A model generated the notes under the pieces. That model had not been told where the DNA came from, did not search any database, and was given only the letters and a program-made list of their open reading frames with translations. 61,573 bases of DNA from Microvirga sp. KLBC 81 (GTDB lineage Bacteria > Pseudomonadota > Alphaproteobacteria > Rhizobiales > Beijerinckiaceae), in assembly GCF_003075415.1 (NCBI RefSeq), contig NZ_QDAH01000035.1, positions 1 to 61,573 of the forward strand, given 5' to 3'. A program made the translations under genes and the position numbers. Below are positions 1 through 9,632 of the stretch, in pieces. How positions within the stretch are numbered: the stretch's first letter is position 1; each line of letters starts with the position of its first letter.

Positions 1-68
1 TTCATCGACAACGGCGGCGACATGAAGATCTTTATGCGTGTCGACGCCGCCAACGACGGGACGTGGTG
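1..68 (-). pseudogene. IS110-family transposase, N-terminal fragment at window edge
   Basis: Read on the minus strand, the first bases encode a start typical of IS110-family DEDD transposases (VVGGVDTHKDLHVAAVVDE), with the first catalytic Asp in the GVDTHK motif. The frame runs off the window. Its upstream side is joined in frame to the N-terminal part of an IS481-type transposase, so IS110 appears to have inserted into, or recombined with, that element. It is not the same IS110 type as the one at the right end of the window. The rest of the protein lies outside the window. Confidence 0.6.
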
Positions 69-437
69 CAACCTCCTTAGCCGTGAGCCGGTACTCCCGC
101 CGGAGCATCTCAATCACGCCAATCCAGTACTCGGCCGTGCGATTTGCAATGGCTTTCGGGCACGACGAGCGGTTGTCCAATCCGCTTGCACCTTCCGCCC
201 TGTAGCGGGCCAGCCACTTGCGGGCGGTGCGCTCGCTGATGCCAAAGCCTCTGGCCACCTCGCGAACAGGCTGGTCGTCTTCGAGGATGCGGCGGATCAT
301 TTCCGCTCGACCCAGACGGGTCGTGCGGGCATTCTGATGCGGGTTGTTCATTCCTCAGGTCCATCAGGGGTTCGTGTCGCAACGACCACCTTCAGGCCCT
401 CAGACGGGATGAACAACCTCCTCAGATCGCACAGCTA
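69..437 (-). mobile_element. IS481-family element, truncated left copy
   Basis: The minus strand from about 352 encodes the two helix-turn-helix regions of an IS481-like transposase (starting MNNPHQNARTTRLGRAEMIR), reaching only to the 'REYRLTAKE' segment before it meets IS110 sequence near base 69. The non-coding end (TAGCTGTGCGATCTGAGG read on the minus strand, near 437-420) matches the end of a second copy at about 17931. The two copies differ at several residues, so they are separate isoforms and not a fresh duplication. The element lacks its DDE domain and is dead. Confidence 0.7.
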
Positions 438-606
438 CTCGGCGTCTCTTCGAGCGTCGCGCACGGTAGAGAGGATTCGACAGGCCATTGCCGCTGCCGA
501 GGCAGAAGGGGAACCGATCACCAAGGCAGCCATCGCCCGGAGAACCGGGCTCGAGCGCAAGACCGTTATTCGGAACTGGACTGCGGCAACAGCCTCCTCG
601 ACCTGA
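438..606 (+). pseudogene. C-terminal fragment of a helix-turn-helix protein cut by IS481
   Basis: Immediately outside the IS481 end an open frame encodes a helical segment with a likely helix-turn-helix (VERIRQAIAAAEAEGEPITK, then AAIARRTGLERKTVIRNW) and stops at 604-606. It has no own start: the upstream coding part was lost where the IS landed. The pattern resembles the short DNA-binding proteins that accompany recombinases (DUF6262/TnpC-like), but that is a loose resemblance. The next ~220 bases to 827 hold nothing recognisable. Confidence 0.35.
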
Positions 607-827
607 TACCCAAATCCCGGGAACAGCTCTTATGTCACTGGATCGGTCCCGCACTCCGGTGTGTCATTCAGTGTATAGATAAAAAGCAACCCGGCCCCCG
701 GCCCGGGCAAGATAATTCCTGCACCGTACCGGAGAACCGCATTGGATTATCGGATAGTCCCGTTAGGAAAGAGGACCAGTCACTGACGAAAGAGGCTGGA
801 GTGGTGGATGCTTGTAGCCCTTGGCCA

Positions 828-1975
828 TCACGTCTCCGCCACCTCTTCATGCAGAACACCGGGAGTCGGATTGACCGATGCATCCAGGGCCGCCGTGAGC
901 GCAATGGATTCGGTGCTCGTGGCGGACACGGCAACCCCACCCTCCCGATCGTTGTGGTGATCGTCAGCTTCTTCAGCGGAATCTCCGGTCTCGATCCCGG
1001 TGGCTCCGATCCCCAGACGATCCATCTCACGGACGAACGCAGGCGGGAGATCTTGGTCCTCCCCGTCCATGGCCGAGGTGCGTCCCAGCGCCCATTCCAT
1101 TGCCGGAAGGACCTCCCCGCGCAACTCCTTCACCAGCTCCTCAACTTTGCGGGACTCGCAGTAGCTGAGTGTGTTCAGGGCATCGTCGACGTCCTTACAA
1201 GGGCCTTCCGGCCATTGCGGCCGCTCCGTCCACGGCTTGCCGATGTACTCGCCCGCTTTGTTCCAGTAGCCGTAGCCGGACATGCGTTCCAGCTCGCTCT
1301 GAAGCCAGCGCGCTTCCCAAGTGACCGCAGTCACGAAGTCTCCCTTCCTGAATCGCTTGCCCGCCTTCTCGTCTGGCATCGCAGCCACGACAGTTGAGTG
1401 GAGCGCAGTCAGGCGCTCCACCCATTCATCAACGCTCGCTCGCAGGCGACTAGAAAGCACGGTAACCAGTCCCTTTCGCCCTGGCGCCTGATCGGACCCA
1501 GCCTGTTGACTGCGCTCTTCCTTAGAAGGGCGGCCCTCACGGATGATCTGCTCGACGTCACGACCAATGAGAGCCTCTCCGGCTTCCAGTCGAGCGAAAA
1601 CTTCGTCGACCACCTCATCCAGCGCGGTCGCAAGCCTGATCAGGGTCGTTGGTTTCACCCCGAGGTCGGCGATGGTGTCGCGCCGGGAACCGAACCGCTG
1701 GAAAACCCGGTGTAATTCCCGGCCGTCTTGGGTGTCATTTGACACTCCCGGGATACCCACTTCTCGAAGGCACGGGGTACCAGGCCCTTGGCCCGATTGA
1801 GGACTGCGCCAAGCTCCAGAATCTGAAGATTGGTCTTCCGGGCGATGACAGCGATAGCTGAGGCGCAGTCGCGCAAAGCCTCCTTCTCTGAAATGGAAAC
1901 TTGCCCGTAGTCGAAGGACTTGGGATGGTGACGTCGTGAGGTCAAAGAGGACTCCTGTGGTCTTGACCCCCACAT
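828..1975 (-). pseudogene. DUF3102-like plasmid/phage protein, frameshifted
   Basis: The first ~88 codons, starting with the ATG at 1975, give a DUF3102-like N-terminus (RKTNLQILELGAVLNRAKGL, then FEKWVSRECQMTPKTAGNYT). The coherent continuation (VFQRFGSRRDTIADLGVKPT) lies in another frame and runs to the TGA at 828. The switch falls near 1708, in a CCGG run, where one missing C would restore the reading frame. Such proteins are common accessory genes on alphaproteobacterial plasmids and islands, with a small DNA-binding-like N-terminus and a helical body. Function is unknown. I call it broken, but a sequencing indel would give the same picture. Confidence 0.55.
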
Positions 1976-2007
1976 GAGGTCGAGATTTTCAGGAAAGTTC
2001 CCTGCGG

Positions 2008-2855
2008 ATGAAGAAAATTTTACGAAGCCTTTCGGTGATGTGGCTTACCCTCCGCACCCTCTTCGTTTCGCTCATGCCAGGTGGAGGCAAGCACACTACC
2101 TGCGACTATATATCGATGCTCCGGCTTCTGGTCCGAAAAGCAGATCTCGATATCCGCGAGATCCGGGCAAGTCCGACAGGCATCCACCTCAAGCTCAAAG
2201 ATTCAAGACAAGTTGCCCAAGTCGCGGAGATAGCTAATAGCAGATCTTGGATCGTAACGCGGCGGACGGATCAGGAACTCGCGATTGAGCCGCGGTACAC
2301 ACCTAGCGTTCTAATCGGAGCGGGAACGAAACTCTACCATGTGAGCGACAAACGAAATCGCGACAGCATTTGCGCGAATGGCCTAAGGCCTCTTGACGGC
2401 GGGAACACGACATTCAACCGAGAATACCCCCGCGCGTACATCTCTGCTACAGGCTTGGTGGCGCGCTGGCTTTCATACATCACCAGACTACCGCTCAAGC
2501 GTCACGAACTTTCGATTCTACTTCAGGAACCACAGCAGCGGCAGGGAAGGTGGAAGGGCCGCGGACGCTGGATGACATCGACGTCTATGCTATCGCCGAT
2601 CCGCCCAGTGGCGAATTCTACCAAGACAGCCATTTCGCGGACGGTGGCATTTGGACAGAAATGCCCATTCCAAAGGAACGGCTCCGCCTCATGTCGCCAG
2701 AGGAATGGCAACCAACCTATTCGCAGCTCTATCCGGAGCCGCTGCCCCTTGAGGATGCGATCCGTCATTTAATAATCTCTGATGTCGCGCCAAGTCCCTC
2801 GTCTGCTCTATCTCCAGGACACAGCGCCAGCGACGATTTACAGAAAGGTCGCTGA
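2008..2855 (+). pseudogene. ADP-ribosyltransferase-like protein (RNA 2'-phosphotransferase/ART fold?), frameshifted
   Basis: Codons in the first frame include KLYHVSDKRNRDSICANGLRP, the 'LYHvt...I...GL' pattern seen at the NAD-binding core of ART-fold families such as DarT and KptA/Tpt1, followed by an AYIS segment. The coherent C-terminus (DDIDVYAIADPPSGEFY, then ADGGIWTEMPIPKERL) is in another frame from about 2526-2550 to the stop at 2853-2855. The N-terminal start at 2008 is uncertain because the first ~30 residues look unlike a protein. As written the gene is broken by an indel near 2535. An effector or defence role is possible; nothing in the sequence proves it. Confidence 0.4.
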
Positions 2856-3264
2856 CAGGTAACCGAAATGCAAAGGCTTTGTCCGAGATGTTGATGTGAC
2901 AGAAGAAGATCTTGCGATCATGAGGGCGGTGGAACGTTTCGCGGCAACCGTGACAATTCCAGTCTTGCACGAGCCAAAACGGGACTTGGTGGACCAAGTT
3001 GGGACGGGGACACTTTTCGATCATGGTGGCCGCCTGCTTCTGATCACTGCACGGCACATTTTCGACGAGATCAACCCTGAGGATTTGGTCATTCCAAGTA
3101 CACAATCTAGGGAGCTTCATGGGATTGGACCCTATGAACTCCATCGCGCCGATAACAAAGATATAGACATCGCTATTGTCGAACTGCGGCATCCCCCCAC
3201 CATTGAAAGGGCCCGCGCAGGCTGGCGTGTGCTGACACTGACGTGAGCCCTGAGTTTCCTCCGC

Positions 3265-4170
3265 TCAGAGCTGGAGTCCGCTGGTTGATTGATGCCCGTT
3301 GTTGGCGGTCAAAGCAACTGGAAGGGTCGCTCCTTCCGATTGCAGTCTTCTGGTGGTGTGCTTAGCAAAGTCGGTCGGGGTCATTCCTTTCAAGGCTGAG
3401 TGCGGTCGGATGGTGTTGTAATCCCTTCGCCACGCGTCAAGAACCTGCCGGGCGTGCCTCAACGAGGTGAACAGGGTCTCGTTGAGGCATTCATCACGCA
3501 GGCGGCCATTGAAACTCTCGATGAAGGCGTTCTGCTGCGGCTTTCCCGGCGCGATATACTGCCATTCCACGCCCGTGGCCTGACACCACCGCAGCACGGC
3601 CGAAGAGGTCAGTTCGGTGCCGTTGTCCGAAACACAGCTCATTGGCCGGCCACGGCAGGCCATGATGGCATCCAGCTCTCGCGTGACCCGCAGGCCTGAG
3701 AGCGAGGTATCGGCCACAAGCCCGAGGCACTCCCGGGTAAAGTCATCAACCACCGCCAGAACACGAAAGCGGCGCCCGTCGGCAAAGGCATCGCTGAGGA
3801 AATCCAGGCTCCAGCGCTGGTTGGGCCCGCCGGGCAGCAGGATGGGAGAGCGCGTACCCAGTGCCCGCTTGCGACCACCCCGGCGCCTCACCTGCAGTCG
3901 CTCCTCCCGATAGAGGCGCCGGAACTTCTTGTGGTTCATGGCCAGCCCCTCCCGGGCCAGCATGATCTGCAGGCGCCGATAGCCGAAGCGCCGGCGCACC
4001 GCCGCCACAGCTCGCATGCGTTCACGCACCACAGCATCGTCAGGTCGGGTGGAGCGATACCGGACCGACGAGCGGTCGATCGTCAGAATGGAGCATGCCC
4101 GCCGCTCGCTCACGCCATGGGCTTGCATGGCATGAGCCACGGCCCGGCGCTTGGCAGCGGGCGTTACCAT
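3265..4170 (-). CDS. IS3-family transposase OrfB (DDE integrase domain)
   Basis: The 301-residue protein has an HTH_21-like region followed by an rve integrase core. The DDE residues lie in [11 protein letters not shown] (first Asp), [10 protein letters not shown] (second Asp), and [18 protein letters not shown] (Glu). It is made mainly as an OrfAB fusion by -1 frameshifting on the A-rich heptamer near 4165-4175. OrfB cleaves and joins the element ends. Length and motifs are complete, so it should be active. Confidence 0.9.
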   Translation of the reverse strand: MVTPAAKRRAVAHAMQAHGVSERRACSILTIDRSSVRYRSTRPDDAVVRERMRAVAAVRRRFGYRRLQIMLAREGLAMNHKKFRRLYREERLQVRRRGGRKRALGTRSPILLPGGPNQRWSLDFLSDAFADGRRFRVLAVVDDFTRECLGLVADTSLSGLRVTRELDAIMACRGRPMSCVSDNGTELTSSAVLRWCQATGVEWQYIAPGKPQQNAFIESFNGRLRDECLNETLFTSLRHARQVLDAWRRDYNTIRPHSALKGMTPTDFAKHTTRRLQSEGATLPVALTANNGHQSTSGLQL

Positions 4171-4429
4171 TTTTTGACGCGAGATCCTTCAGGACAGCAT
4201 TGTCCAGCATCTGCTCGGCCAGAAGCTTCTTGAGCTTGGCGTTCTCTTCCTCCAGGGCCTTCAGCCGCCGGGCGTCAGAGACCTCCAGGCCGCTGTACTT
4301 GGCCTTATAGTTGTAGAAGGTTGCCTCCGAAATCCCGTGCTTGCGGCAGATCTCCGCTGTCTTCGTCCCGGCCTCATGCTCCTTGAGCATGCCGATGATC
4401 TGCTCTTCCGTGAACCGTGAGCGCTTCAT
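4040..4429 (-). CDS. IS3-family OrfA (helix-turn-helix/leucine zipper)
   Basis: Starting at the ATG at 4429, the frame encodes a typical OrfA: an HTH region ([20 protein letters not shown], then [20 protein letters not shown]) and a heptad segment ([20 protein letters not shown]) that mediates multimerisation. The useful part ends at LKDLASKNG, near 4170. The remaining ~40 codons are read-through past the frameshift site and overlap orfB. It binds the element ends and forms the transposase with OrfB. Confidence 0.85.
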   Translation of the reverse strand: MKRSRFTEEQIIGMLKEHEAGTKTAEICRKHGISEATFYNYKAKYSGLEVSDARRLKALEEENAKLKKLLAEQMLDNAVLKDLASKNGNARCQAPGRGSCHASPWRERAAGMLHSDDRPLVGPVSLHPT

Positions 4430-4942
4430 TCGTCCGGCTCCAGGTCGGACGGACTCTAACCTCATCTGGAGGAGTTCGCAGGGCTCACGTCAACACTCGC
4501 CAGCACAGACGAGCCATCGCAAGATGGGCACTTCATTTTGACGGGCTATCCGAGCAAACGTTCGGCTCGTGCGGGCGGCCTCCTAGGAGGAAGTCTGCTC
4601 ACGCTCCACACCGAACGCATCCCTGCGACGCCCAAAGTGCCGCCGAGCCGATCGCGTCTGATCTGGACCTCTTCTTTCGGTACAAGCGCCAGGCCATGAT
4701 GATTGATGGCTCTATGGGAGCGGTGCCTGAACCTCCTGGGTGCAGCGGCGCTTCGATATGGGAGTATCGAGAGCCAGCGGACATGCTGTTCTGGAATCCC
4801 GAGCAGTGCCTCCGGGTTGTGGGCGTTCAGTCCTCCTATCTTGCCTCGGGAGGCTATTTCCGCGCGAAACGATGGTCGTATGTGCGTGAGATGATCAGTC
4901 GCCTGTAGGCGGAACCGCCAAATCGCCGGCTAGGATTGGCTC

Positions 4943-5830
4943 TCAATCTGGGAAGAACGGGCGCCGAGGTGCTGGCCAGCCACCCGTCTCCATTTGCGAA
5001 GCGAGATCGCGATGACTGAACCGACGCACAGTGGATGCTGCGAGAAACTGGACGGCCACCGCAAGCCGCACCACCTGAAGACGCCTCAGACCGATGGGGG
5101 AATACCGACTTTGTACGTACGGCGGTAGCCGCAGTACGATTTCACGCGCCGCGGCATCGTCACGGTGCGGGATCTCCAACGCAAGCCGATCCATCAGCTT
5201 AAGGAGATTGTGGCCATCCTTGCCTTTGAAGCTGCTTGGATCGGCTCCATTGTGGATCAGCGCACCTTTCAACGACAACTCCGCCGTCATGCAGATAGGT
5301 TGGAGAACGGAATCCACGCTGAACCCCGTTGGCAGGATGTTCGCCACATCCTCAAGATTGGATACGGCCATCTTCCACAGCGTGAACTCCGGTCCAGCAG
5401 CCCCGCGAAGGTCATCCAAGCCATAAGTGAGATCGTACAGGTCAGCAAAGGCAAAACTGGTCCTTGCCGCGAAATCATGGTCCTCTCGGCACCACTTCCA
5501 CCAAGCTTCCTTCGTTGGGAAGCCAAGGCCTCGCCAAACCTCTAACCTCTGTGGCCCACCCATAACAATGGGCACGATAACGCGCCGAACTTGGTCGACG
5601 ACCGCAGCTAAGCCGATCCCGACGCCCGGCCAAGAGCTGCGCACCTCGGGGATCATCTCAGCATAGGCAGCCATGATCCGCTGGGCCTCAGGATTACCAC
5701 CAACACCAATGGAGAAGCTGATCCCCAGAATGTCGAGGGCGGCACGGAAAGGGCGCTGATGAAGGTGTAGTCCTTCCTCGGCATATTTGATGTCGAGTGC
5801 GCGAAGCGTCTCGAAGGTCCAGGTCTGCAT
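4943..5830 (-). CDS. Hypothetical protein with HEPN-like C-terminal half
   Basis: This 295-residue protein matches no family I can name. The segment AELSLKGALIHNGADPSSFK, then GKDGHNLLKLMDRLA (about residues 185-220) has the shape of a HEPN-type helical pair, where a charged first helix is followed by 'Hd/HnLlkL'. The canonical RNase motif RxxxxH is not obvious. It ends 35 bases from the broken protease gene and lies upstream of the Gabija pair on the same strand but 300 bases away, so it is probably a separate unit. Being in a defence-rich stretch, it could be an accessory defence gene. The start ATG at 5830 is the only clear one. Confidence 0.5.
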   Translation of the reverse strand: MQTWTFETLRALDIKYAEEGLHLHQRPFRAALDILGISFSIGVGGNPEAQRIMAAYAEMIPEVRSSWPGVGIGLAAVVDQVRRVIVPIVMGGPQRLEVWRGLGFPTKEAWWKWCREDHDFAARTSFAFADLYDLTYGLDDLRGAAGPEFTLWKMAVSNLEDVANILPTGFSVDSVLQPICMTAELSLKGALIHNGADPSSFKGKDGHNLLKLMDRLALEIPHRDDAAAREIVLRLPPYVQSRYSPIGLRRLQVVRLAVAVQFLAASTVRRFSHRDLASQMETGGWPAPRRPFFPD

Positions 5831-6138
5831 GGGAGCAAAATAAGTCGTAACCCGCGTATTGTCAGGCTAGCATATGTCCATCTTGTTAGCAGATCCGTCA
5901 GCGTAACGAAACTGGCAAGCGGTCCATGAAGCCGGTACGCCCAATGTTCGCCTCCAATGCGCTTTCCGGAGTGCAGGACTGGATTGGGCGCAAGAAGGGC
6001 TTGATCAGGATAAACTCTGAAGTCCACTCTTGGCATGCCTTAGACCTAAGACTAGGGCAGTAATCCTCACCTAACCAGAATCCCGAAAGGATCGGAGATG
6101 TCAGAGTTTTGCTGGGAAGGAGTGAGGGCAAACTCTTG
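5831..6138. other. Intergenic stretch without a recognisable gene
   Basis: These 308 bases separate the end of gajB from the start of the HEPN-like gene. Short frames exist on the minus strand, but their translations are low-complexity and match nothing. It should contain the promoter of the 4943-5830 gene (reading leftwards). I see no terminator hairpin or repeat. Confidence 0.5.
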
Positions 6139-7215
6139 CTACTGAGAATAGGCCTGTGCGCGTGGTATGGACGCGGCACCGTCGAATACGAAGGCGAGGC
6201 TGAACTTGGCGCGGGTCACTCCGACGTACATCTTGGCCAATAGTTTCTCAACGTGGGTCAGATCCCCCGTGCCAAGCCATTTCTTCCCTAGTCCGTGCGG
6301 GAAGATCAGCACACGGTCGAATGTCAGTCCTTTGGACTCTCCGAAATTCATCGCGGGAAAATCTTCGCATATCGTTCTCTTATCGAGCCGCAGAACCTGC
6401 GGCGCGAACCGAGTCACATATGCCGTGACCTGCGAGGACGACACAATGAACACGCCGTCGTGGCCTGTTACGGTGGTGTTTAACGATTTGGTGGGCGGCT
6501 CATTCGGAAAGAAGCTGTCTCCAAGATCCGCAATGTCTTGATGGCAGCGGTGGGTATGTTGCTCATAGGAGAGCACAGCAAGGCCTGCCCTGTGCCACTC
6601 GTCGAACTTTTTTATGATGTTGATTCCGGAATATGCCGAATTCTTCTTCGCGAAGTTGGTGCGAAGCGTCGCCTGACGATGATCGCCAACCAGCCTGAGC
6701 CTGATACCGGCCTTTAGGATCAGTTCCAGCACGTCCAGGTCGTAGCCCGCCATGTCCTGAACTTCATCCACGAATATATGATCGAAACGCCGAGCCAGCC
6801 GCCGCATTACGGCCCCGTCGGTCAGCCGGTCACATTCGCAAATGAATTTCGAGATTTTATCAGAGTAGATGAATTGACTGCCAGCGAAGTAATGCGCCGC
6901 CGTGTTGGATTCAGGGACATATGGGACTGATCGGCCTTCGGCCCAGTGGAAGCCGTCAATCCGCTCATTGTGCAGCACTCGTCGATATGGTCGAGCCAGC
7001 TCTCGTAGAAGAAAAGTGAACCATGTCATCACCTCAATGCGCGATGGGATTGCCGCCGCATGCCCGTAGAACTTCCGCTCGATCTCCTTCGCGTTGCTCT
7101 GAGTATAGGTCACCAGGGCGGCTCGCGATGTCGTCTCAGACATTGCCTGACTGACGATCCGGGTGGTCTTCCCGCCGCCCGCAGCGCATAGGACGATTTG
7201 GCTAGCTGATGGCAT
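6139..7215 (-). CDS. gajB: Gabija protein GajB, UvrD-like helicase (short form)
   Basis: GajB is the helicase/ATPase partner of the Gabija anti-phage complex and is thought to respond to free DNA ends and stimulate GajA. Visible motifs are a Walker A-like AAGGGKTT (residues 11-18), the Walker B FDHIFVDEVQD, motif III LVGDHRQAT, the late motif NFGESKGLTFDRV, and LYVGVTRAK near the C-terminus. At 358 residues it is shorter than the ~490-residue Bacillus GajB, as in compact UvrD-type variants. Its start overlaps the end of gajA by 14 bases on the same strand, so the two are translationally coupled. Confidence 0.82.
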   Translation of the reverse strand: MPSASQIVLCAAGGGKTTRIVSQAMSETTSRAALVTYTQSNAKEIERKFYGHAAAIPSRIEVMTWFTFLLRELARPYRRVLHNERIDGFHWAEGRSVPYVPESNTAAHYFAGSQFIYSDKISKFICECDRLTDGAVMRRLARRFDHIFVDEVQDMAGYDLDVLELILKAGIRLRLVGDHRQATLRTNFAKKNSAYSGINIIKKFDEWHRAGLAVLSYEQHTHRCHQDIADLGDSFFPNEPPTKSLNTTVTGHDGVFIVSSSQVTAYVTRFAPQVLRLDKRTICEDFPAMNFGESKGLTFDRVLIFPHGLGKKWLGTGDLTHVEKLLAKMYVGVTRAKFSLAFVFDGAASIPRAQAYSQ

Positions 7216-8797
7216 CTACGATATAGCCAGGAGCGGTCCAGGCTTCCTGTGTCGTGAAGAACTTAAGCGCGGCGTCCGCCTTGTTGGTCTGCATGTGCCT
7301 CAAGAGTTCGGCATCGCCTTCGAACGTCCTGCCCAAGATGCGCTCGATCGCAGGGCGTCCGTTTGCCTTCAGTAACTGAGGCTCGAGCGTCCGATAGTTT
7401 TCATCGGCATCGTAATGAATGCCGACTTTCGGATTACCGAAATAGTCCTGGTACTTGCGTTCGACGGCCGCGACGTCCCCATCGTTGTCCGTTACCACGG
7501 CAACGGTGAGATCGAGGAGCACGGCGATCTCAAGGAAACGCTTGAATGCAAGCGAATTTACCGAGATCACGTCGACTCCGGCCTCAAGCGGCATCTTTCC
7601 GTGCAGGTTCCTATAGGCAGCCTGAACAATCAGCTCGTCGGACGGACCTTCAACGAGAATGGCACGCTTTGCCAGGATTAGCCTAAGAGTATCGTGCCCG
7701 GGGAGACGCATGAAGTAGTCTTGGGTATCTTTCTTCAAATCCTTGAGCGTGATCGCCGAACCCCGATGGAACAGGATCACCGAATCCACTCCGAGCTTGT
7801 TGAGCACAAAGCTGCTGTGTGTGGTGATCACAAGTTGCCGTTCCCCGCGCCGCTCCGCGATATGGTTAATGAGTGCGTTAAGGTTTGAAAACGAGAGATG
7901 ATTTTCAGCCTCCTCGATCAGGATAAGATGCGAATCCGCAGAGGACTCCAATGCAAGTTTGATCTTGATCGAGTTCTGCTCGCCCTTGCCGACGAGCATG
8001 AGTGGTACGTCATCCAAGTGAGGTATCACACCCACTTCCCAGCTCGCGCGGGATGTCGTGTCGAGAGAGACCGATAGCGCCTTCTCGGTGATCTCGCCCT
8101 TCTTCATGGCGAGGGCTTCGTTCACGGCTCTAACTTTTTCGTTATTAAGGAACTCATCCTTCATCATGCGGTAGGACAACGCCAGGTCGACCTTTTGCCC
8201 CTTGCTGAGGCTATCCTTCATGAGATCGACGACATAGCGGCTGGCAGCAGCGTTATTGCGGATCGTACTCGCGTCAATAAAGCTCGGCTTGATGGGGATG
8301 GTTCGAGAGCTTGTGATTGGGTTTTCCGCAAAGCTCCTCCACGAGACTTTGTAGTATTCGATGGGCAGGGTGCGGATGAGCGATGGGTTCGCGACATAGC
8401 TCGCGAGCTCATCGCCAAATTCCGGATTGAACTCAATCGAGAGCGCCACACCTGGCAGATCCACTTTCGCGGTGTTGTTGATGCCTTTGAGTTTCGTCAG
8501 CGCCGAATTATCCTCAAAATACAACTCGATGAGAATTGCCGGCGGTGCGACAGGGGTCTTTGCGATCAACGCATTGATGTAGGTGGCCACGGCCTCGGAG
8601 TTGAACAGGTGGGGATGTAGCTCGGTTTGAATCGGGCGCCCATTCAACTGTCCGGTTAATGCAAGATCAATCGCTTCCAGTAGGGTCGACTTACCGCACT
8701 CGTTGTTTCCGACAACGATGTTAAGCCCCGGGTTTAGCTCTATGTCGGCTGTCTTCAGGCAGCGATAATTGTTCACGATGACCCGTGAAATGTACAA
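7202..8797 (-). CDS. gajA: Gabija protein GajA, OLD-family ATPase-Toprim nuclease
   Basis: GajA is the nuclease of Gabija: an ABC-type ATPase head fused to a Toprim DNA-nicking domain, active as a tetramer with GajB and restrained by nucleotides. The 531-residue protein opens with SRVIVNNYRCLKTADIELNP and Walker A GNNECGKST (30-38). The ABC signature/Walker B region is LILIEEAENHLSFSNLN, followed by LVITTHSSFVLNKL. The Toprim domain has ILVEGPSDELIV (Glu) and VVTDNDGD (Asp pair). All key residues are present and length fits the family (~550-580). It is the first gene of the gajA-gajB operon. Confidence 0.85.
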   Translation of the reverse strand: MYISRVIVNNYRCLKTADIELNPGLNIVVGNNECGKSTLLEAIDLALTGQLNGRPIQTELHPHLFNSEAVATYINALIAKTPVAPPAILIELYFEDNSALTKLKGINNTAKVDLPGVALSIEFNPEFGDELASYVANPSLIRTLPIEYYKVSWRSFAENPITSSRTIPIKPSFIDASTIRNNAAASRYVVDLMKDSLSKGQKVDLALSYRMMKDEFLNNEKVRAVNEALAMKKGEITEKALSVSLDTTSRASWEVGVIPHLDDVPLMLVGKGEQNSIKIKLALESSADSHLILIEEAENHLSFSNLNALINHIAERRGERQLVITTHSSFVLNKLGVDSVILFHRGSAITLKDLKKDTQDYFMRLPGHDTLRLILAKRAILVEGPSDELIVQAAYRNLHGKMPLEAGVDVISVNSLAFKRFLEIAVLLDLTVAVVTDNDGDVAAVERKYQDYFGNPKVGIHYDADENYRTLEPQLLKANGRPAIERILGRTFEGDAELLRHMQTNKADAALKFFTTQEAWTAPGYIVDAIS

Positions 8798-9632
8798 CAG
8801 GCGCCCCCATACCTTGCCCGTTGCTTGATTTAGCAGAATTATGCCCTAGCGCGACAGAACTGCGGGTGCCATCCACAGATAAAGCCAAGCTAGGTGCTGT
8901 GAGGTGTTCCTGCGTCTCCGATAAATCCAGTACAGGGCTTGGCGAGCTTGAATCGGTCTTGGTCATCTCCAACTCGGCAAGTAGGCTCCGCCCTCGATCA
9001 GCCCAGGCATCAGCCAGTGTCGCCACCTTTACCAGATATTCCCGATTAAGGTCTCTCTCGGATGGATCCGGGGTACGCACGCAGGACACATGTGTGCGCC
9101 GGATCTCATTGCGAAGGTCGCCCCAGCGGGAGCGATCATCAACTTCCCGAAAGTAGACTGCTAGGGGCAACGATACCTGTTCAACGACTTGCCATCGTCG
9201 ATCTGCCACTGGCCCTTGGCTGCCTCTGTTCCGGATCAGGAAGTCGAGTGCCCGGGCAAGCTCCAGGTCACCCGTGGATAGCGGCGGCAGGTGGTCTCGC
9301 GGAGTTTGCTCGCGAGTAATTCCTGCCGTCTCATCCACTCCGGGAGAGCCATTGAAGCCTACGGGTCGGGGTGACTGCTCGCCGCCTTCGAACCCAATTC
9401 GAGGTGGCGACGGCCGCATGTTCAAGTCAAGAATGGTGAGAAAGACCGCTTTGGCGAGTAAGCCTGCAAGGACAGTTAGGAAGACGACCTCTGGCAAGCA
9501 TGGAATCCGTGGTGCCCGCTCCTTCGCCCTACTAGCGCGACGCATGATTACCGGAATACAGGCACCAATCTGTCGTCGAGAAGATCGCAATCCATGACGG
9601 TTCTTCTGGCGGTTTGAGTCATGCCGCGTCAT
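8721..9632 (-). CDS. Hypothetical single-pass membrane protein linked to mobC
   Basis: The preferred ATG at 9632 overlaps the stop region of the mobC-like gene by 14 bases, indicating a transcript mobC-this gene. The protein (303 residues) has a basic N-terminus and one clear membrane helix (PEVVFLTVLAGLLAKAVFLT, about residues 46-66), then a soluble domain with a conserved-looking block (LELARALDFLIRNRGSQGPV, then ALADAW-like helices). The frame ends inside the start of gajA, and its last ~30 residues look random. The natural end may be earlier, or the C-terminus was lost when the Gabija genes arrived. A role in mobilisation is inferred only from position. Confidence 0.45.
   Translation of the reverse strand: MTRHDSNRQKNRHGLRSSRRQIGACIPVIMRRASRAKERAPRIPCLPEVVFLTVLAGLLAKAVFLTILDLNMRPSPPRIGFEGGEQSPRPVGFNGSPGVDETAGITREQTPRDHLPPLSTGDLELARALDFLIRNRGSQGPVADRRWQVVEQVSLPLAVYFREVDDRSRWGDLRNEIRRTHVSCVRTPDPSERDLNREYLVKVATLADAWADRGRSLLAELEMTKTDSSSPSPVLDLSETQEHLTAPSLALSVDGTRSSVALGHNSAKSSNGQGMGAPVVHFTGHREQLSLPEDSRHRAKPGA

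Larger units (their letters stand above)
3245..4486 (-). mobile_element. IS3-family insertion sequence, complete, 4-bp target duplication
   Basis: The element is 1,242 bp with inverted ends GAGCCCTG...CAGGGCTC, flanked on both sides by the direct repeat ACGT (3241-3244 and 4487-4490). It carries overlapping orfA and orfB on the minus strand with a run of six A at the overlap (read on the minus strand), the usual IS3 frameshift signal. Intact ends and duplication indicate a fairly recent insertion into the protease gene. Confidence 0.9.
2896..4908 (+). pseudogene. Trypsin-like serine protease gene, interrupted by IS3 and frameshifted
   Basis: A GTG start at 2896 opens a chymotrypsin-fold peptidase: VGTGTLFDHGGRLLLITARH carries the catalytic His, DIDIAIVEL the Asp, and PPGCSGASIWEY (near 4740-4770) the nucleophilic Ser in GxSG context. 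An IS3 element at 3245-4486 interrupts it. Removing the element and one copy of its ACGT duplication restores a continuous frame (VLTLT|STLASTDEP, then FILTGYPSKRS). A second defect, a one-base shift somewhere between about 4620 and 4670, separates the His/Asp half from the Ser half. No signal peptide is visible, so it is likely cytoplasmic, as in many accessory or defence-associated trypsin-like proteins. Confidence 0.6.

Noticed and set aside
22..606. A 194-codon plus-strand frame spanning the left edge
   Set aside because: Its first two thirds are the antisense of the IS481 transposase; only the part after the IS end looks like a protein remnant.
5898..6179. Small frames between gajB and the HEPN-like gene
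   Set aside because: Low-complexity translations overlapping the gajB end; no support.
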